Source of the DNA: Allohoeflea poritis
GTDB lineage: Bacteria; Pseudomonadota; Alphaproteobacteria; Rhizobiales; Rhizobiaceae
Direction of reading: 5' to 3'
NCBI RefSeq assembly: GCF_027889715.1
Contig: NZ_JAPJZH010000015.1
Location: 59,245 to 123,244, forward strand
DNA length: 64,000 bases
Shown here: in pieces, positions 54,212 to 64,000 of the stretch
Numbering within the stretch: the stretch's first letter is position 1
How the letters are laid out: each line of letters begins with the position of its first letter
Position numbers and translations under genes: made by a program
The notes under the pieces: model-generated
The model's database searches: none
The model's input: only the letters and a program-made list of their open reading frames with translations
Told to the model about the DNA's origin: nothing

Positions 54212-55465
54212 ATGTCCGCCTTCAAGTCCGATTTTCTCCACACGCTCAGCGAGCGCGGCTTCATCCACCAGACATCGGATGACAGAGGCCTAGACGCCCT
54301 GCTGCAGAAGGAGTCGGTCACGGCCTATATCGGTTTCGATCCGACGGCGTCGAGCCTTCACGCCGGCTCCCTCATCCAGATCATGATGCTGCACTGGTTC
54401 CAGCAGACCGGCCATCGTCCGATCGCGCTGATGGGCGGCGGAACGGGCATGATCGGCGATCCGAGCTTCAAGGACGAGGCCCGGCAATTGATGACGCCGG
54501 ACAGGATAGACGGGAACCTTGCCGGCATCCGGCGGTGTTTCGCCAACTATCTGCAATTCGGAGACGGCTCCACCGACGCGCTTATGGTCAACAATGCCGA
54601 CTGGTTGATGGACATCAACTATGTCGCGTTTCTGCGTGACGTCGGCAGGCATTTTTCCGTCAACCGCATGCTGACATTCGATTCCGTCAAGCTGCGCCTC
54701 GATCGCGAACAGTCCCTGTCATTTCTCGAATTCAACTACATGATCCTGCAGGCCTATGACTTTGTCGAGCTGAACAAACGCTATGACTGCCGGCTGCAGA
54801 TGGGCGGCTCCGACCAGTGGGGCAACATCGTCAACGGCATCGATCTCGGCCACCGGATGGGAACACCGCAGCTCTACGCGGTCACCTCTCCATTGCTGAC
54901 GACGTCATCCGGCGCCAAGATGGGCAAGTCCGCCAGCGGCGCCGTCTGGCTGAACGCCGATCTGCTCAGCGTCTATGATTTCTGGCAATACTGGCGCAAC
55001 ACCGAGGACGCCGATGTCGGCCGCTTCCTCAAACTCTACACGACGCTTCCCATGGATGAGATCGAGCGGCTTGAGGCGCTCGGCGGCTCTGAAATCAACG
55101 AGGTCAAGAAGGTTCTCGCCACGGAAGTCACCGCCATCCTGCACGGCCGCCAGGCTGCAGAGGAGGCCGCCGAGACGGCGCGCAAGACATTCGAGGAAGG
55201 AACGCTGTCCGAAAACCTTCCAAGTATCGAAGTGCCCTCAGCGGAGCTCGGCGAAGGGATCGGGCTGCTCAGCCTGTTCGTCACGGCAGGATTTGCCGGC
55301 TCAAATGGCGAGGCACGGCGTCATGTCAAAGGCGGTGCCGTGCGCATCAACGATGTTGCCGTTTCCGACGAGCGGCGCATCGTCGGCAATGAGGACCTGA
55401 CGGATGACGGCGTGATCAAACTGTCGCTTGGCAAGAAGAAGCACATGCTTGTCCGGCCGGTCTGA
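54212..55465 (+). CDS. tyrS: Tyrosyl-tRNA synthetase
   Basis: Charges tRNA-Tyr. The 417-residue enzyme has the class I HIGH-like motif in [13 protein letters not shown] (around residue 41), the tyrosine pocket [31 protein letters not shown] and the KMSKS-type loop [12 protein letters not shown] (near 232). The C-terminal S4 RNA-binding domain is [20 protein letters not shown] (about 365-384). ATG at 54212 with GGGAAAG upstream; the open frame from 54029 overlaps anmK. It converges with the AsmA-like gene after four bases. Confidence 0.97.
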   Translation: MSAFKSDFLHTLSERGFIHQTSDDRGLDALLQKESVTAYIGFDPTASSLHAGSLIQIMMLHWFQQTGHRPIALMGGGTGMIGDPSFKDEARQLMTPDRIDGNLAGIRRCFANYLQFGDGSTDALMVNNADWLMDINYVAFLRDVGRHFSVNRMLTFDSVKLRLDREQSLSFLEFNYMILQAYDFVELNKRYDCRLQMGGSDQWGNIVNGIDLGHRMGTPQLYAVTSPLLTTSSGAKMGKSASGAVWLNADLLSVYDFWQYWRNTEDADVGRFLKLYTTLPMDEIERLEALGGSEINEVKKVLATEVTAILHGRQAAEEAAETARKTFEEGTLSENLPSIEVPSAELGEGIGLLSLFVTAGFAGSNGEARRHVKGGAVRINDVAVSDERRIVGNEDLTDDGVIKLSLGKKKHMLVRPV

Positions 55466-55469
55466 AGGA

Positions 55470-58400
55470 TCACCGGGTCTCGGAGCGGAAATTATACTTG
55501 CCCTGGGCACCTGAACCGACACCGTCGCTTCTGAACTGGAAGATCTGGCGGAAAATGCCGGGTGCGATCAGCGAAATGGGATTGATGGTCAGGATCGGAT
55601 CGTCAAGGCTTCCGGTCATGCGGAACGTGATGCCGATAAGACCTCGATCCCGTCCATTGCCCAAAATGATTCCGAGTACCGGAATTTCACCGAATATCCT
55701 GTTGAGGCCGTAGGCCGGCATGAACGTTCCAGCGATATCCATGCCTGTCCTGGAATCATAGACAGCGCCCTGAAAGGCAAATCCCACTTCGGCGCCGCGC
55801 GCGATTCCATCGCCCAAACGAAGGTAGCCCGGCCCCATGTCGATGCGCGCAAAGGCATGCTGGAAGCGCGCGCGCGAGACATCGATTTCCCGGCGCACCG
55901 CCTGGTTGAGGCTTTCCCCGCCTTGTGGGTTGGACGAAACAAGCTTCTTCAGATGTTCATCGTCGACGACATCGAAATTGCCCAGATTCACTGTCCCGAT
56001 ATAGGGGCCGTTTCCGGCTTTCGTCAGCTGAATATCAAGGGTCCCGCCCTCAATATTGTCGTAAATATCCGCAAAGCGCGCAACCGCGCCTGCGTCGTCG
56101 CTGGCAATGGTCAGGATCAGTCCGGAGCCGTCATGCCTGCCGACCCCATCGACCCCGCGCCCGGTATCGGTCACCGCCTTGAGTTCGAGGCCCAGGATGG
56201 TGTTGCCCTTGCCGGTATAGTCCAGCCGGAATGGCTTCAGGACTTCGCCGCCGAAGCCACTAGCGCGGTCGGCCCTGACCTTCAATTCAACCTTTTGGTC
56301 CGCCGCTGACCCGGGTTCGCTGTCGGTCTCGGCAATCAGGTGCTTGATGGAGGATCGCAGATCGATTGATTTTCCAGCGACATCGACATGATAGGTTCCA
56401 CCCTTCAAAGCGATGTTGACGGCAAAACTGTCATTGCGGCTCAGCGATACCCGCGAGACAGCGGCATTGACCAGCTCTCCGTTGAGAAACTCGAAATCGC
56501 CCTTGGCCGAAAACCCCTCGCCCGTCAGATCGAAATTCCTGATGGCAAAGGCATCCGGCATTCCCAGGCCGTGCTGCCCCGCATCCTCCGGATCGTCCGC
56601 CGCGTCCGACACGCTCTCTTCTTCTTCCGATTCCTCTGGAACCATCTCGAAAGTCGCTGTCGCCTTGATACCCTTTCCCTTGGACCAGCCGATCCATGGC
56701 AGGATCAGTTGCGCCTCGGTGAAGTCCGCGTCGACGATCTGCCGCCCGCCTTCTTCGAGCTTGGCGGTCAGGAAAACCGTGCCCTTGACCATTTCGTTCA
56801 ACTGCGGAGCGAATATCGCCCTGTCCGCTTCCGTGACCTGCATCTTCACGACCCGGTCGGTTTCGACACCGTTTTCAGCCTCCAGCGGTTCCGTGAACTC
56901 AAGCTGCGACCGCATCCCGTTCAGATCGGCCTCTGCATCGATTTTTATCGTTGTCGTGTCGACATGCATCCTGCCGGTCGCATCGGTGACTTTGACACCG
57001 TCCACCTTCGGCCCGATGCTCACGCCGTTGAGATCGAGTTCGACGTGCCAATCCGGGCTGGGTGGATTCTGGTTCTGAATGAGCCCGAACGTCACGCGGA
57101 CCTTCGACGATACCGAACCCTCGAAATCCTCGGGCTTGTAAGGTGTTTGCTGGAGCGCATTGATGGGGCGGTAGGAAATCAGCTCGGCAACCGCCGCCGC
57201 CTCGCCGGTCACGTCAATATCCAGGCTTGCCATCAGGGGACGCGCATCGGTGTGATCGATAACGAATAGTCCGTTGGACACACCGACATTCCGTCCGGTC
57301 GGGAAATAGGAGGTCCCCTTGTCGATTCTCAGTTCCAGATGCTTTCCCCGGAGCGTCAGGAGACCGTCAGCGTTCCTGACCGGGGGAATATCGCCGGCGA
57401 CATCGAACCGCGCGTTCTCGATATTGAAATCGATCTGGAGCTGGCTTCCGTTCAGATCAAGTGAATTGGGTAGAGCAGCCGCCATGCGCCCTTCCGGTAT
57501 GAAGACCCTGATCGCGCCGTCGCTGACCGTTCCGCCGAACAGGTTTTCCAGCACCCAATTGCGTGCCTGTTTGGCGATCCAATAGGGCCAGAGTTGCTTG
57601 ACGGACGTCGTGTCCATCTTTTCGATATTGGCGACAAAGCTGATCTCCGGGCTCGTGTCGGAAAAACGCACACTGGCCGAGGAGAACATGGTGCCCGTCT
57701 TGCCGGACACGATGAAATCGTCAACGTAAAGACGCCGCTCCGAGCGCAAGAAGCGTGCGAAGACCTTCATCGCGACATGAACCGCGGGCTCGCTCGAATC
57801 CGTCGGAGCGACCACCGCATCATCAACCAGCAGATCGACGGCAAAGCCCTGTTCCGTTTCGCCCGGGAGGTTCTGAAGATCGATTATTCCGCCGTTGAAG
57901 CTGTAGGAGGATGAACTGATGTCGAGCCGGGAAGGTTCAATCTCCAGCTTCTTGTTTTGGGGATCCAAAGCAAGCTTGATATAGCTTGGGTCCAGTTCGG
58001 CAGCGACACCATCCATGAAAAGTTCGCCCGCCGACAGATCTAGCTCGGCCTTGGCTTCCACCGGATTTTGCGCATCCCCTTCCACGGCCAAGAAGTCAAT
58101 CTCGACCCCGCTTTCCATGCGGAACTTCTGACGTTGATTTCCCGAAAGGCCCCCGATCAACTTGCCGAGATGCACGCCTGTGACCTGCGTGCTGAGCTGC
58201 ATGCGGCCGTCTGCTTCAGCCTTCGGCGACGCACGCGCCTCGAGGCTGATATCCTGCCCGGCATGCGCAATCTTCGCCTGGATATCAACGCTGTCGACTC
58301 CCGTCTCCATGACCTCGGCGGAAACGATGGTAATCGGAACATTGGCGCTGCCGACACCGGCGATTGCCGTGTTCGCAAGAAAGATCCTCTGCGTACCCAG

Positions 58401-59009
58401 CCGCCTCAAGGCATCGGAAAACGAGCGGACAAACGCCAGTCCCCGCGCTGTTATCGGCTCAAGATCGGCGATCTCGAAAGGCCGGTCAGTCCCGGTGCTG
58501 TTGCCGGCCCCGCGTCCGATGAGCGCCGCGTCGACGAAGCCGCCATCGACCTCGACATGGGACACGGTCAACTTGCCCGAAAGGAGCGGCATGACTTCGA
58601 GGGCTATTTTAACCTTCGTTGCATGAACGACTTCCGTATCGCCATTCGCCAGCCACAGTCCCGCCTCGCGTGCCTCAAGCGCGATCAGGCCGCGTTTGGC
58701 GAGCCTGACGCGACTGCTTTCGACCCGTGCGACGTAGCGGTCACCCACGGCATTCTGCAGCAGGGTCTGGGCGCGGCTCGTCAGCGGACCGTCAAAAGCG
58801 CCGATTTCCAAAAGCAGGAAACAACCGCCAACGAGCAACAAAATTAGTCCGGCAAATATCGTGAGCGCGCGCGCGCATCGACGCAGGAAACCCCGTGGGC
58901 GCGGCGTATGGACGATCAATGGATCCCCGTCATGTGCGGACGAAAAGTCCTGCGGCATGGGAGCCCCAAGCCGGTCGCCACCTTTGTGTCCGCCTTCATT
59001 TTCCGTCAT
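55470..59009 (-). CDS. Large AsmA-like/YhdP-type envelope protein
   Basis: A 1179-residue protein with a cytoplasmic N-terminus, one membrane segment (about 47-68) and a very long periplasmic part made of beta-strand repeats. This resembles the AsmA/YhdP/TamB (DUF3971, AsmA_2) group of bridge-like lipid-transport proteins. It carries a repeating strand pattern, for example VRVTFGLIQNQNP then VKVTDATGRMHVDTTTIKID and an end block of the AsmA C-terminal type (GVGFAF-like AEVGFAFQGAVYDSRTGMDIAGTFMP, given here in parts AEVGFAFQG and RTGMDIAGTF). It may carry phospholipid between the inner and outer membrane. Start ATG at 59009; single gene. Confidence 0.85.
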   Translation of the reverse strand: MTENEGGHKGGDRLGAPMPQDFSSAHDGDPLIVHTPRPRGFLRRCARALTIFAGLILLLVGGCFLLLEIGAFDGPLTSRAQTLLQNAVGDRYVARVESSRVRLAKRGLIALEAREAGLWLANGDTEVVHATKVKIALEVMPLLSGKLTVSHVEVDGGFVDAALIGRGAGNSTGTDRPFEIADLEPITARGLAFVRSFSDALRRLGTQRIFLANTAIAGVGSANVPITIVSAEVMETGVDSVDIQAKIAHAGQDISLEARASPKAEADGRMQLSTQVTGVHLGKLIGGLSGNQRQKFRMESGVEIDFLAVEGDAQNPVEAKAELDLSAGELFMDGVAAELDPSYIKLALDPQNKKLEIEPSRLDISSSSYSFNGGIIDLQNLPGETEQGFAVDLLVDDAVVAPTDSSEPAVHVAMKVFARFLRSERRLYVDDFIVSGKTGTMFSSASVRFSDTSPEISFVANIEKMDTTSVKQLWPYWIAKQARNWVLENLFGGTVSDGAIRVFIPEGRMAAALPNSLDLNGSQLQIDFNIENARFDVAGDIPPVRNADGLLTLRGKHLELRIDKGTSYFPTGRNVGVSNGLFVIDHTDARPLMASLDIDVTGEAAAVAELISYRPINALQQTPYKPEDFEGSVSSKVRVTFGLIQNQNPPSPDWHVELDLNGVSIGPKVDGVKVTDATGRMHVDTTTIKIDAEADLNGMRSQLEFTEPLEAENGVETDRVVKMQVTEADRAIFAPQLNEMVKGTVFLTAKLEEGGRQIVDADFTEAQLILPWIGWSKGKGIKATATFEMVPEESEEEESVSDAADDPEDAGQHGLGMPDAFAIRNFDLTGEGFSAKGDFEFLNGELVNAAVSRVSLSRNDSFAVNIALKGGTYHVDVAGKSIDLRSSIKHLIAETDSEPGSAADQKVELKVRADRASGFGGEVLKPFRLDYTGKGNTILGLELKAVTDTGRGVDGVGRHDGSGLILTIASDDAGAVARFADIYDNIEGGTLDIQLTKAGNGPYIGTVNLGNFDVVDDEHLKKLVSSNPQGGESLNQAVRREIDVSRARFQHAFARIDMGPGYLRLGDGIARGAEVGFAFQGAVYDSRTGMDIAGTFMPAYGLNRIFGEIPVLGIILGNGRDRGLIGITFRMTGSLDDPILTINPISLIAPGIFRQIFQFRSDGVGSGAQGKYNFRSETR

Positions 59010-59147
59010 GGAACGCGGTTCCGTTGCCCAACTTCATCGCCGCCAACTCCACGATCATCGCGGCCCGAACTGGACGACTCTGGTATCAACTATATATAGC
59101 ACGGCGACCGTATCAACATCTTCGCGTTTCAAGAAAGGACCTCACCC

Positions 59148-59612
59148 ATGACAGCACCTTCGGAAGGAATGGATGCACCGCAATTCTCATTGCCGCGCGA
59201 TGGCGGCGAAACAGTGGCGCTGAAGGATTTTGCCGGACGCAAACTGGTGCTGTTCTTTTATCCGAAGGACGATACGAGCGGCTGCACGGCGGAGGCGATC
59301 GCGTTTTCCGGTTTGCAGGACAAGTTCAACGCCGCCGGAGCCGCCATCCTTGGCATGTCACCGGACAGCGCAAAGAAGCACGACAAGTTCATCGCCAAGC
59401 ACGAATTGACCGTTCCGCTGGCATCGGACGAGGAAAAGACGACGCTGGAAGCCTATGGTGTCTGGGTCGAAAAGAGCATGTACGGAAGAAAATATATGGG
59501 TGTCGAAAGATCCACCTTCCTGATCGACGAAAACGGCAAGATCGAAAAGGCCTGGCGAAAGGTGAAGGTACCGGGACACGCCGAGGCGGTCCTCGAAGCT
59601 GTTACCGGCTGA
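59148..59612 (+). CDS. bcp: Thioredoxin-dependent peroxiredoxin (Bcp-like)
   Basis: A 154-residue peroxiredoxin of the Bcp/PrxQ group that reduces hydroperoxides. The peroxidatic Cys46 lies in PKDDTSGCTAEAI. Classical Bcp enzymes have a resolving Cys five residues later; here that place is Ile51, so it must act as a 1-Cys enzyme or use another thiol. GMSPDSAKKHDKFIAKHEL and YGVWVEKSMYGRKYMGVERSTFLID complete the fold. ATG start with AAAGGA upstream. It lies 14 bases before the DUF455 gene and may be co-transcribed with it. Confidence 0.9.
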   Translation: MTAPSEGMDAPQFSLPRDGGETVALKDFAGRKLVLFFYPKDDTSGCTAEAIAFSGLQDKFNAAGAAILGMSPDSAKKHDKFIAKHELTVPLASDEEKTTLEAYGVWVEKSMYGRKYMGVERSTFLIDENGKIEKAWRKVKVPGHAEAVLEAVTG

Positions 59613-59625
59613 GCCCGGCATATTC

Positions 59626-60459
59626 ATGAGCGGATCACCGGCTCCGGAATTCGACACGCTTCGACAGGGCGCCAATCTTGCGATTTCGGCGATATGCCTC
59701 GACAGCAAGACCGCGATCACGCGGGAGGCGGCCTCGCGCTGGTTCTCCCGCAGGCTGTCGCTGCGTTCGCCGATGGACGATCCGGTGGCGGAGCGTCCCG
59801 GCAGGCCGGACAGGCCGGAGCTGCTTCCGCCACGCCTCGTGAAGAAACGCAATCTCAATACGCCGGCGGGGCGCATAGCTCTGCTGCACGCGCTGGCGCA
59901 TATCGAGTTGAATGCAATCGATCTGGCGCTCGACATCGTCGCCCGGTTCGCCAGCGAATCGGTCCCTTTGTCTTTCTTTGATGGCTGGATGCAGGTCGCC
60001 TTTGAAGAGGCCAAACACTTCAACCTCATCCGCGACCGCCTTAAGGCGCTCGATGCCGACTATGGCGATCTGCCGGCCCATGATGGTTTGTGGCAGGCGG
60101 CGCACGACACGCGCAACGACCTGACCGCGCGCCTCGCCGTCGTTCCGCTGATCCTCGAAGCGCGCGGCCTCGATGTGACCCCCTCGCTGCAGGCGAAGAT
60201 GGTCGAGACGGGCGACACCGAAAGCGCTGAAATACTTCAGGTAATCTACGACGACGAAAAGAAACATGTCGCCATCGGCGCCAAATGGTTCCGTTTTCTG
60301 TGCCATCGGCAGCGAAAGAACCCGGATGAAACTTTCCGTCATCTGGTCCGCGCAAATTTCCGCGGACAGCTCAAGGCACCCTTCAACGACATCGCCCGCG
60401 CGGAAGCCGGCCTGACCCCGTCATTCTACCGCAGCCTGTCGTCTGTGAACGCCTCCTAA
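59626..60459 (+). CDS. DUF455 ferritin-like protein
   Basis: A 277-residue protein of the DUF455 family. It has ferritin-like helices with metal-type Glu and His residues, as in LLHALAHIELNAIDLALDI (residues about 84-102) and FEEAKHFNLIRDRL (about 125-138), and QVIYDDEKKHVAIGAKWF (about 205-222), so a di-metal site is likely. The family function is unestablished; some members modify RNA or act on aromatic compounds. ATG at 59626. It probably follows bcp in the same transcript, which suggests a link to oxidative stress. A rich Arg/Pro stretch near residue 55 is not typical of ferritins. Confidence 0.85.
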   Translation: MSGSPAPEFDTLRQGANLAISAICLDSKTAITREAASRWFSRRLSLRSPMDDPVAERPGRPDRPELLPPRLVKKRNLNTPAGRIALLHALAHIELNAIDLALDIVARFASESVPLSFFDGWMQVAFEEAKHFNLIRDRLKALDADYGDLPAHDGLWQAAHDTRNDLTARLAVVPLILEARGLDVTPSLQAKMVETGDTESAEILQVIYDDEKKHVAIGAKWFRFLCHRQRKNPDETFRHLVRANFRGQLKAPFNDIARAEAGLTPSFYRSLSSVNAS

Positions 60460-60541
60460 AAACGCCTGCCTTCAAAGCATTTGTTAACCTTAACAGAGTC
60501 TAATATCGCCGATACGGTTTTCAGGCATTAGGGGGTTTGTA

Positions 60542-61822
60542 GTGCCGCACAGTTCCGTAAGCCGCGTATTCGGCAAGCGCTCCAAGCAACACACCATCAT
60601 TCTGGCCAGTGGTGACGAGATTCGGCACTGGACGATACGTCCATGGATGCTCGGCATTGCGGCAAGCTTCCTGGCGGTCACGGCGATCGGTTACCTTTTG
60701 GGAACGACCTATCTGGTATTGCGCGACGATCTGATCGGCGCGGCGATGGCCAGGCAGGCCCGCATGCAGCATGCCTATGAGGATCGGATCGCGTCCCTGC
60801 GCTCGCAGGTCGACAGGATCACCAGCCGGCAATTGCTCGACCAGCAATTGATGGATGACAAGATGACCCGGCTGATGGAACAGCAGGCTATGCTCAGCAC
60901 GAGACACGGACGTCTCGACATGCTGTTGAAACGTGCGGACGTCGTCGAGGTTGTTCCCGCGCAGATTCCGGTTCCGACGGCACGGCCTGAAAACGCGGCG
61001 CCCACGGAAACGAAGAAACAGGCATCGGCCGAACAAAACGGAAAGAAGCAGCGTCTGGCGCTTGGCTCCAACGACCTGTCGCTGCGCACGACAAGCCGCA
61101 TGTCATACGCGGAAATAGCTGAGCAGCCCGCACATCAGGCGGACGAGATATTCAACAATGTGCTGTCCTCCCTGCAGACGATGGAACAGGAACAGCTCAA
61201 GAAAGTGCGTGCGCTGGCGACGAATGCCTATCAGACCGCCGAGACCATTCACTCAATCCTGCGCGATACGGGTGTTTCCGCCGGTACCAACGGCGGCGTT
61301 GGCGGGCCTTTCATAGACCCGGAATCGCCGGTGGCCTTCGACGCGACGCTGAACAATCTCGGAGCGGCGCTCGACACACTCGAACAGGCGAAAACCTTGG
61401 CAACCCGGATACCGGTCGGCAATCCGGTGCCGAACCATCCGGTCAGCAGCCGTTTCGGGCAGCGGCGCGATCCGTTTCTGAAACGCATGGCGCATCATGC
61501 CGGCATCGACTTCAGGATCCCCTACGGACAGCCGGTATATTCCACCGCATCGGGCAAGGTCACCACCGCCGGACGCAAGGGTGGCTACGGCAAGATGATC
61601 GAGATCGACCACGGCAACGGCATCACCACCCGCTACGCGCATCTTTCGCGCCTTTCGGTCAAGGTCGGGGACACGGTCACAGTCGGCGCCAAGATCGGCG
61701 CCGCCGGTAGCACCGGCCGCTCCACGGGCCCTCACCTGCACTATGAGGTCCGTATCAACGACCATGCCGTGAACCCGCAGCGTTTCCTGACCGCGGGAAA
61801 GCAGCTTCAATCCTACCTGTAG
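60542..61822 (+). CDS. Membrane-anchored M23 family metallopeptidase
   Basis: A 426-residue periplasmic LytM-type peptidase or regulator. There is one membrane segment (residues about 35-57), a coiled-coil stretch (about 70-130), a linker and a C-terminal M23 domain (about 295-420). The zinc residues are conserved: HHAGIDFRIPYG (His and Asp) and STGPHLHYEVRIN (HxH), so it should be catalytically active. Its layout matches rhizobial polar-growth factors of the RgsM type, but orthology cannot be shown here. The start is GTG at 60542 after AGGGGG. A GTTAACCTTAAC element lies 45 bases upstream and could be a CtrA half-site pair. Confidence 0.88.
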   Translation: MPHSSVSRVFGKRSKQHTIILASGDEIRHWTIRPWMLGIAASFLAVTAIGYLLGTTYLVLRDDLIGAAMARQARMQHAYEDRIASLRSQVDRITSRQLLDQQLMDDKMTRLMEQQAMLSTRHGRLDMLLKRADVVEVVPAQIPVPTARPENAAPTETKKQASAEQNGKKQRLALGSNDLSLRTTSRMSYAEIAEQPAHQADEIFNNVLSSLQTMEQEQLKKVRALATNAYQTAETIHSILRDTGVSAGTNGGVGGPFIDPESPVAFDATLNNLGAALDTLEQAKTLATRIPVGNPVPNHPVSSRFGQRRDPFLKRMAHHAGIDFRIPYGQPVYSTASGKVTTAGRKGGYGKMIEIDHGNGITTRYAHLSRLSVKVGDTVTVGAKIGAAGSTGRSTGPHLHYEVRINDHAVNPQRFLTAGKQLQSYL

Positions 61823-62051
61823 GGTCGGCCGGCCAAGACAACAGACCGTGTCGGCCGCATAATCGCGCTGAGATCGCCATTGTCGAACTCTGTTTTGCGG
61901 GCAAATTTGGCCGCGGCGGCAGATGCCGCTTATTTGTACACAATGCTACAGAATTAACGCTATTTGCCACAAATCCCCCATAATTCTTATGGATCGGGTA
62001 CAAATTCCGTGATTTCCTTGACTTGCAGGATTGATCGGACTAGTGGGGCGC

Positions 62052-63512
<1,461 letters not shown>

Positions 63513-63549
63513 GCCGCAAACCCAGCGTCTTATCAAGACATGAGCAGAC

Positions 63550-63864
63550 CTATTTCGATCTGAGCGCTGCCTCCCAGGCGAGCATGACCCATTTCTTCAT
63601 CTCGTCCGGATCGTCCAGCGCTTCATCCGGGATCGACCAATAGGGCATTCTCGCCGGCTTGTTCTTGCCCTCATAGACCCACTGACGGGAGCCGGCGGCC
63701 GTGAAAGCATCGGCGCTTTTCGCATCGGCCTTTAGCAGGATTTCTCCATCGACCTCCAGCGCCAGGATGCGGCCCTGATGGTAGATGCCCTTGCCGCCGA
63801 ACATGCGCTTGATTGTGACCGGGCCAAGGCCCTCGAACATGTCGTGAATGGCGTCATTGTCCAT
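63550..63864 (-). CDS. TfoX N-terminal domain protein
   Basis: A 104-residue protein of the TfoX-N/Sxy family without the C-terminal domain. Family motifs are VTIKRMFGGKGIYHQGRILALEVDGEILLK (split here as VTIKRMFGGKGIYH and LALEVDGEILLK) and ARMPYWSIPDEALDDPDEMKKW. The ATG at 63864 has GGAGG five bases upstream; the frame is open to 63963, but the added residues run into the repeat at the right edge. TfoX proteins regulate competence in gammaproteobacteria; the role of this alphaproteobacterial form is unknown. Confidence 0.88.
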   Translation of the reverse strand: MDNDAIHDMFEGLGPVTIKRMFGGKGIYHQGRILALEVDGEILLKADAKSADAFTAAGSRQWVYEGKNKPARMPYWSIPDEALDDPDEMKKWVMLAWEAALRSK

Positions 63865-63930
63865 TGCGGCCTCCATCGATGCGACAAACCCGGATGTTCG
63901 GCGTTGCGTCTGTCGGACAACATTGCCCGG

Positions 63931-63973
63931 CCTGAGAGATAGGTAACAAAACGTACCGGACACATAGGTAACA
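63931..63973. repeat. Short direct repeat, possible insertion-element end
   Basis: CCTGAGAGATAGGTAACA (63931-63948) and CCGGACACATAGGTAACA (63956-63973) share ATAGGTAACA exactly and are 25 bases apart. Repeats of this form are seen at the ends of some IS481/IS3-like elements. The sequence beyond the window is needed to decide. No transposase is visible in the last 27 bases. Confidence 0.35.
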
Positions 63974-64000
63974 CTTTTCGCTTTTGCGTGAGGTGTCGAT

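Noticed and set aside
60483..60500. CtrA-binding site before the M23 gene
   Set aside because: GTTAACCTTAAC has TTAA half-sites, but not with the seven-base spacing of the consensus; mentioned only as a weak possibility.

Overview
The window looks like chromosomal, gene-dense, roughly 60% GC DNA from an alphaproteobacterium of the order Hyphomicrobiales (rhizobia and relatives). The evidence is the set of lineage-typical genes: DUF2336, DUF1489, DUF599 and DUF455 proteins, a clpS-clpA pair, a phasin, an alphaproteobacterial ParE, and a SUF operon in the order nifS-like/sufB/sufC/sufD/sufS/sufT/sufA. Genus cannot be fixed by reading alone. No rRNA, tRNA, CRISPR array or complete mobile element was seen.

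Layout. 1-7.3 kb: 3' part of parE, a DUF2336 protein, a MaoC hydratase/CoA-ester lyase pair, two flavoenzymes and two envelope proteins of unknown role. 7.3-11.5 kb: an unusual cluster of a membrane-anchored SUMF1-fold protein and two paralogous secreted LysM/solute-binding fusions with no transporter beside them. 11.5-21.4 kb: housekeeping (thrS, yidD, an IscU-like scaffold, folE, hisI), a patatin-like hydrolase, azlCD, and clpS-clpA with a HEAT-like gene coupled to its end. 21.6-31.4 kb: phasin with a repeated PhaR-like site, a DD-carboxypeptidase, a VWA/J-domain pair, sdaA, a small membrane protein, a run of membrane genes and a LiuR-like MerR regulator with a perfect palindrome upstream. 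31.5-32.9 kb: mgtE.

33-39.9 kb is the most distinctive accessory block. It is a four-gene operon (TRAP permease, TAXI binding protein, formylglycine-type sulfatase/phosphonate-ester hydrolase, alkylsulfatase-like metallo-beta-lactamase) divergent from an IclR regulator, with two inverted repeats between them. I infer import of an organic acid-like sulfate or phosphonate ester followed by hydrolysis. 39.9-44 kb: threonine/serine dehydratase, methylglyoxal synthase, two acetyltransferases, an SRPBCC protein, a Gmad2-LysM protein and a 48-residue ORF.

44.1-51.2 kb is the complete SUF iron-sulfur assembly operon. 51.4-63.9 kb holds an alpha/beta hydrolase, a second SUMF1 protein, anmK, tyrS, a giant AsmA-like protein, a Bcp peroxiredoxin, a DUF455 protein, a membrane-anchored M23 peptidase, an RhlE-type helicase and a TfoX-N protein. 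The right edge has a short direct repeat that may be the tip of an insertion element.

The best candidates for something undescribed are the SUMF1/LysM-binding-protein cluster and the sulfatase/TRAP operon. All functions are assigned from recognised motifs in the translated sequence; no database search was run.
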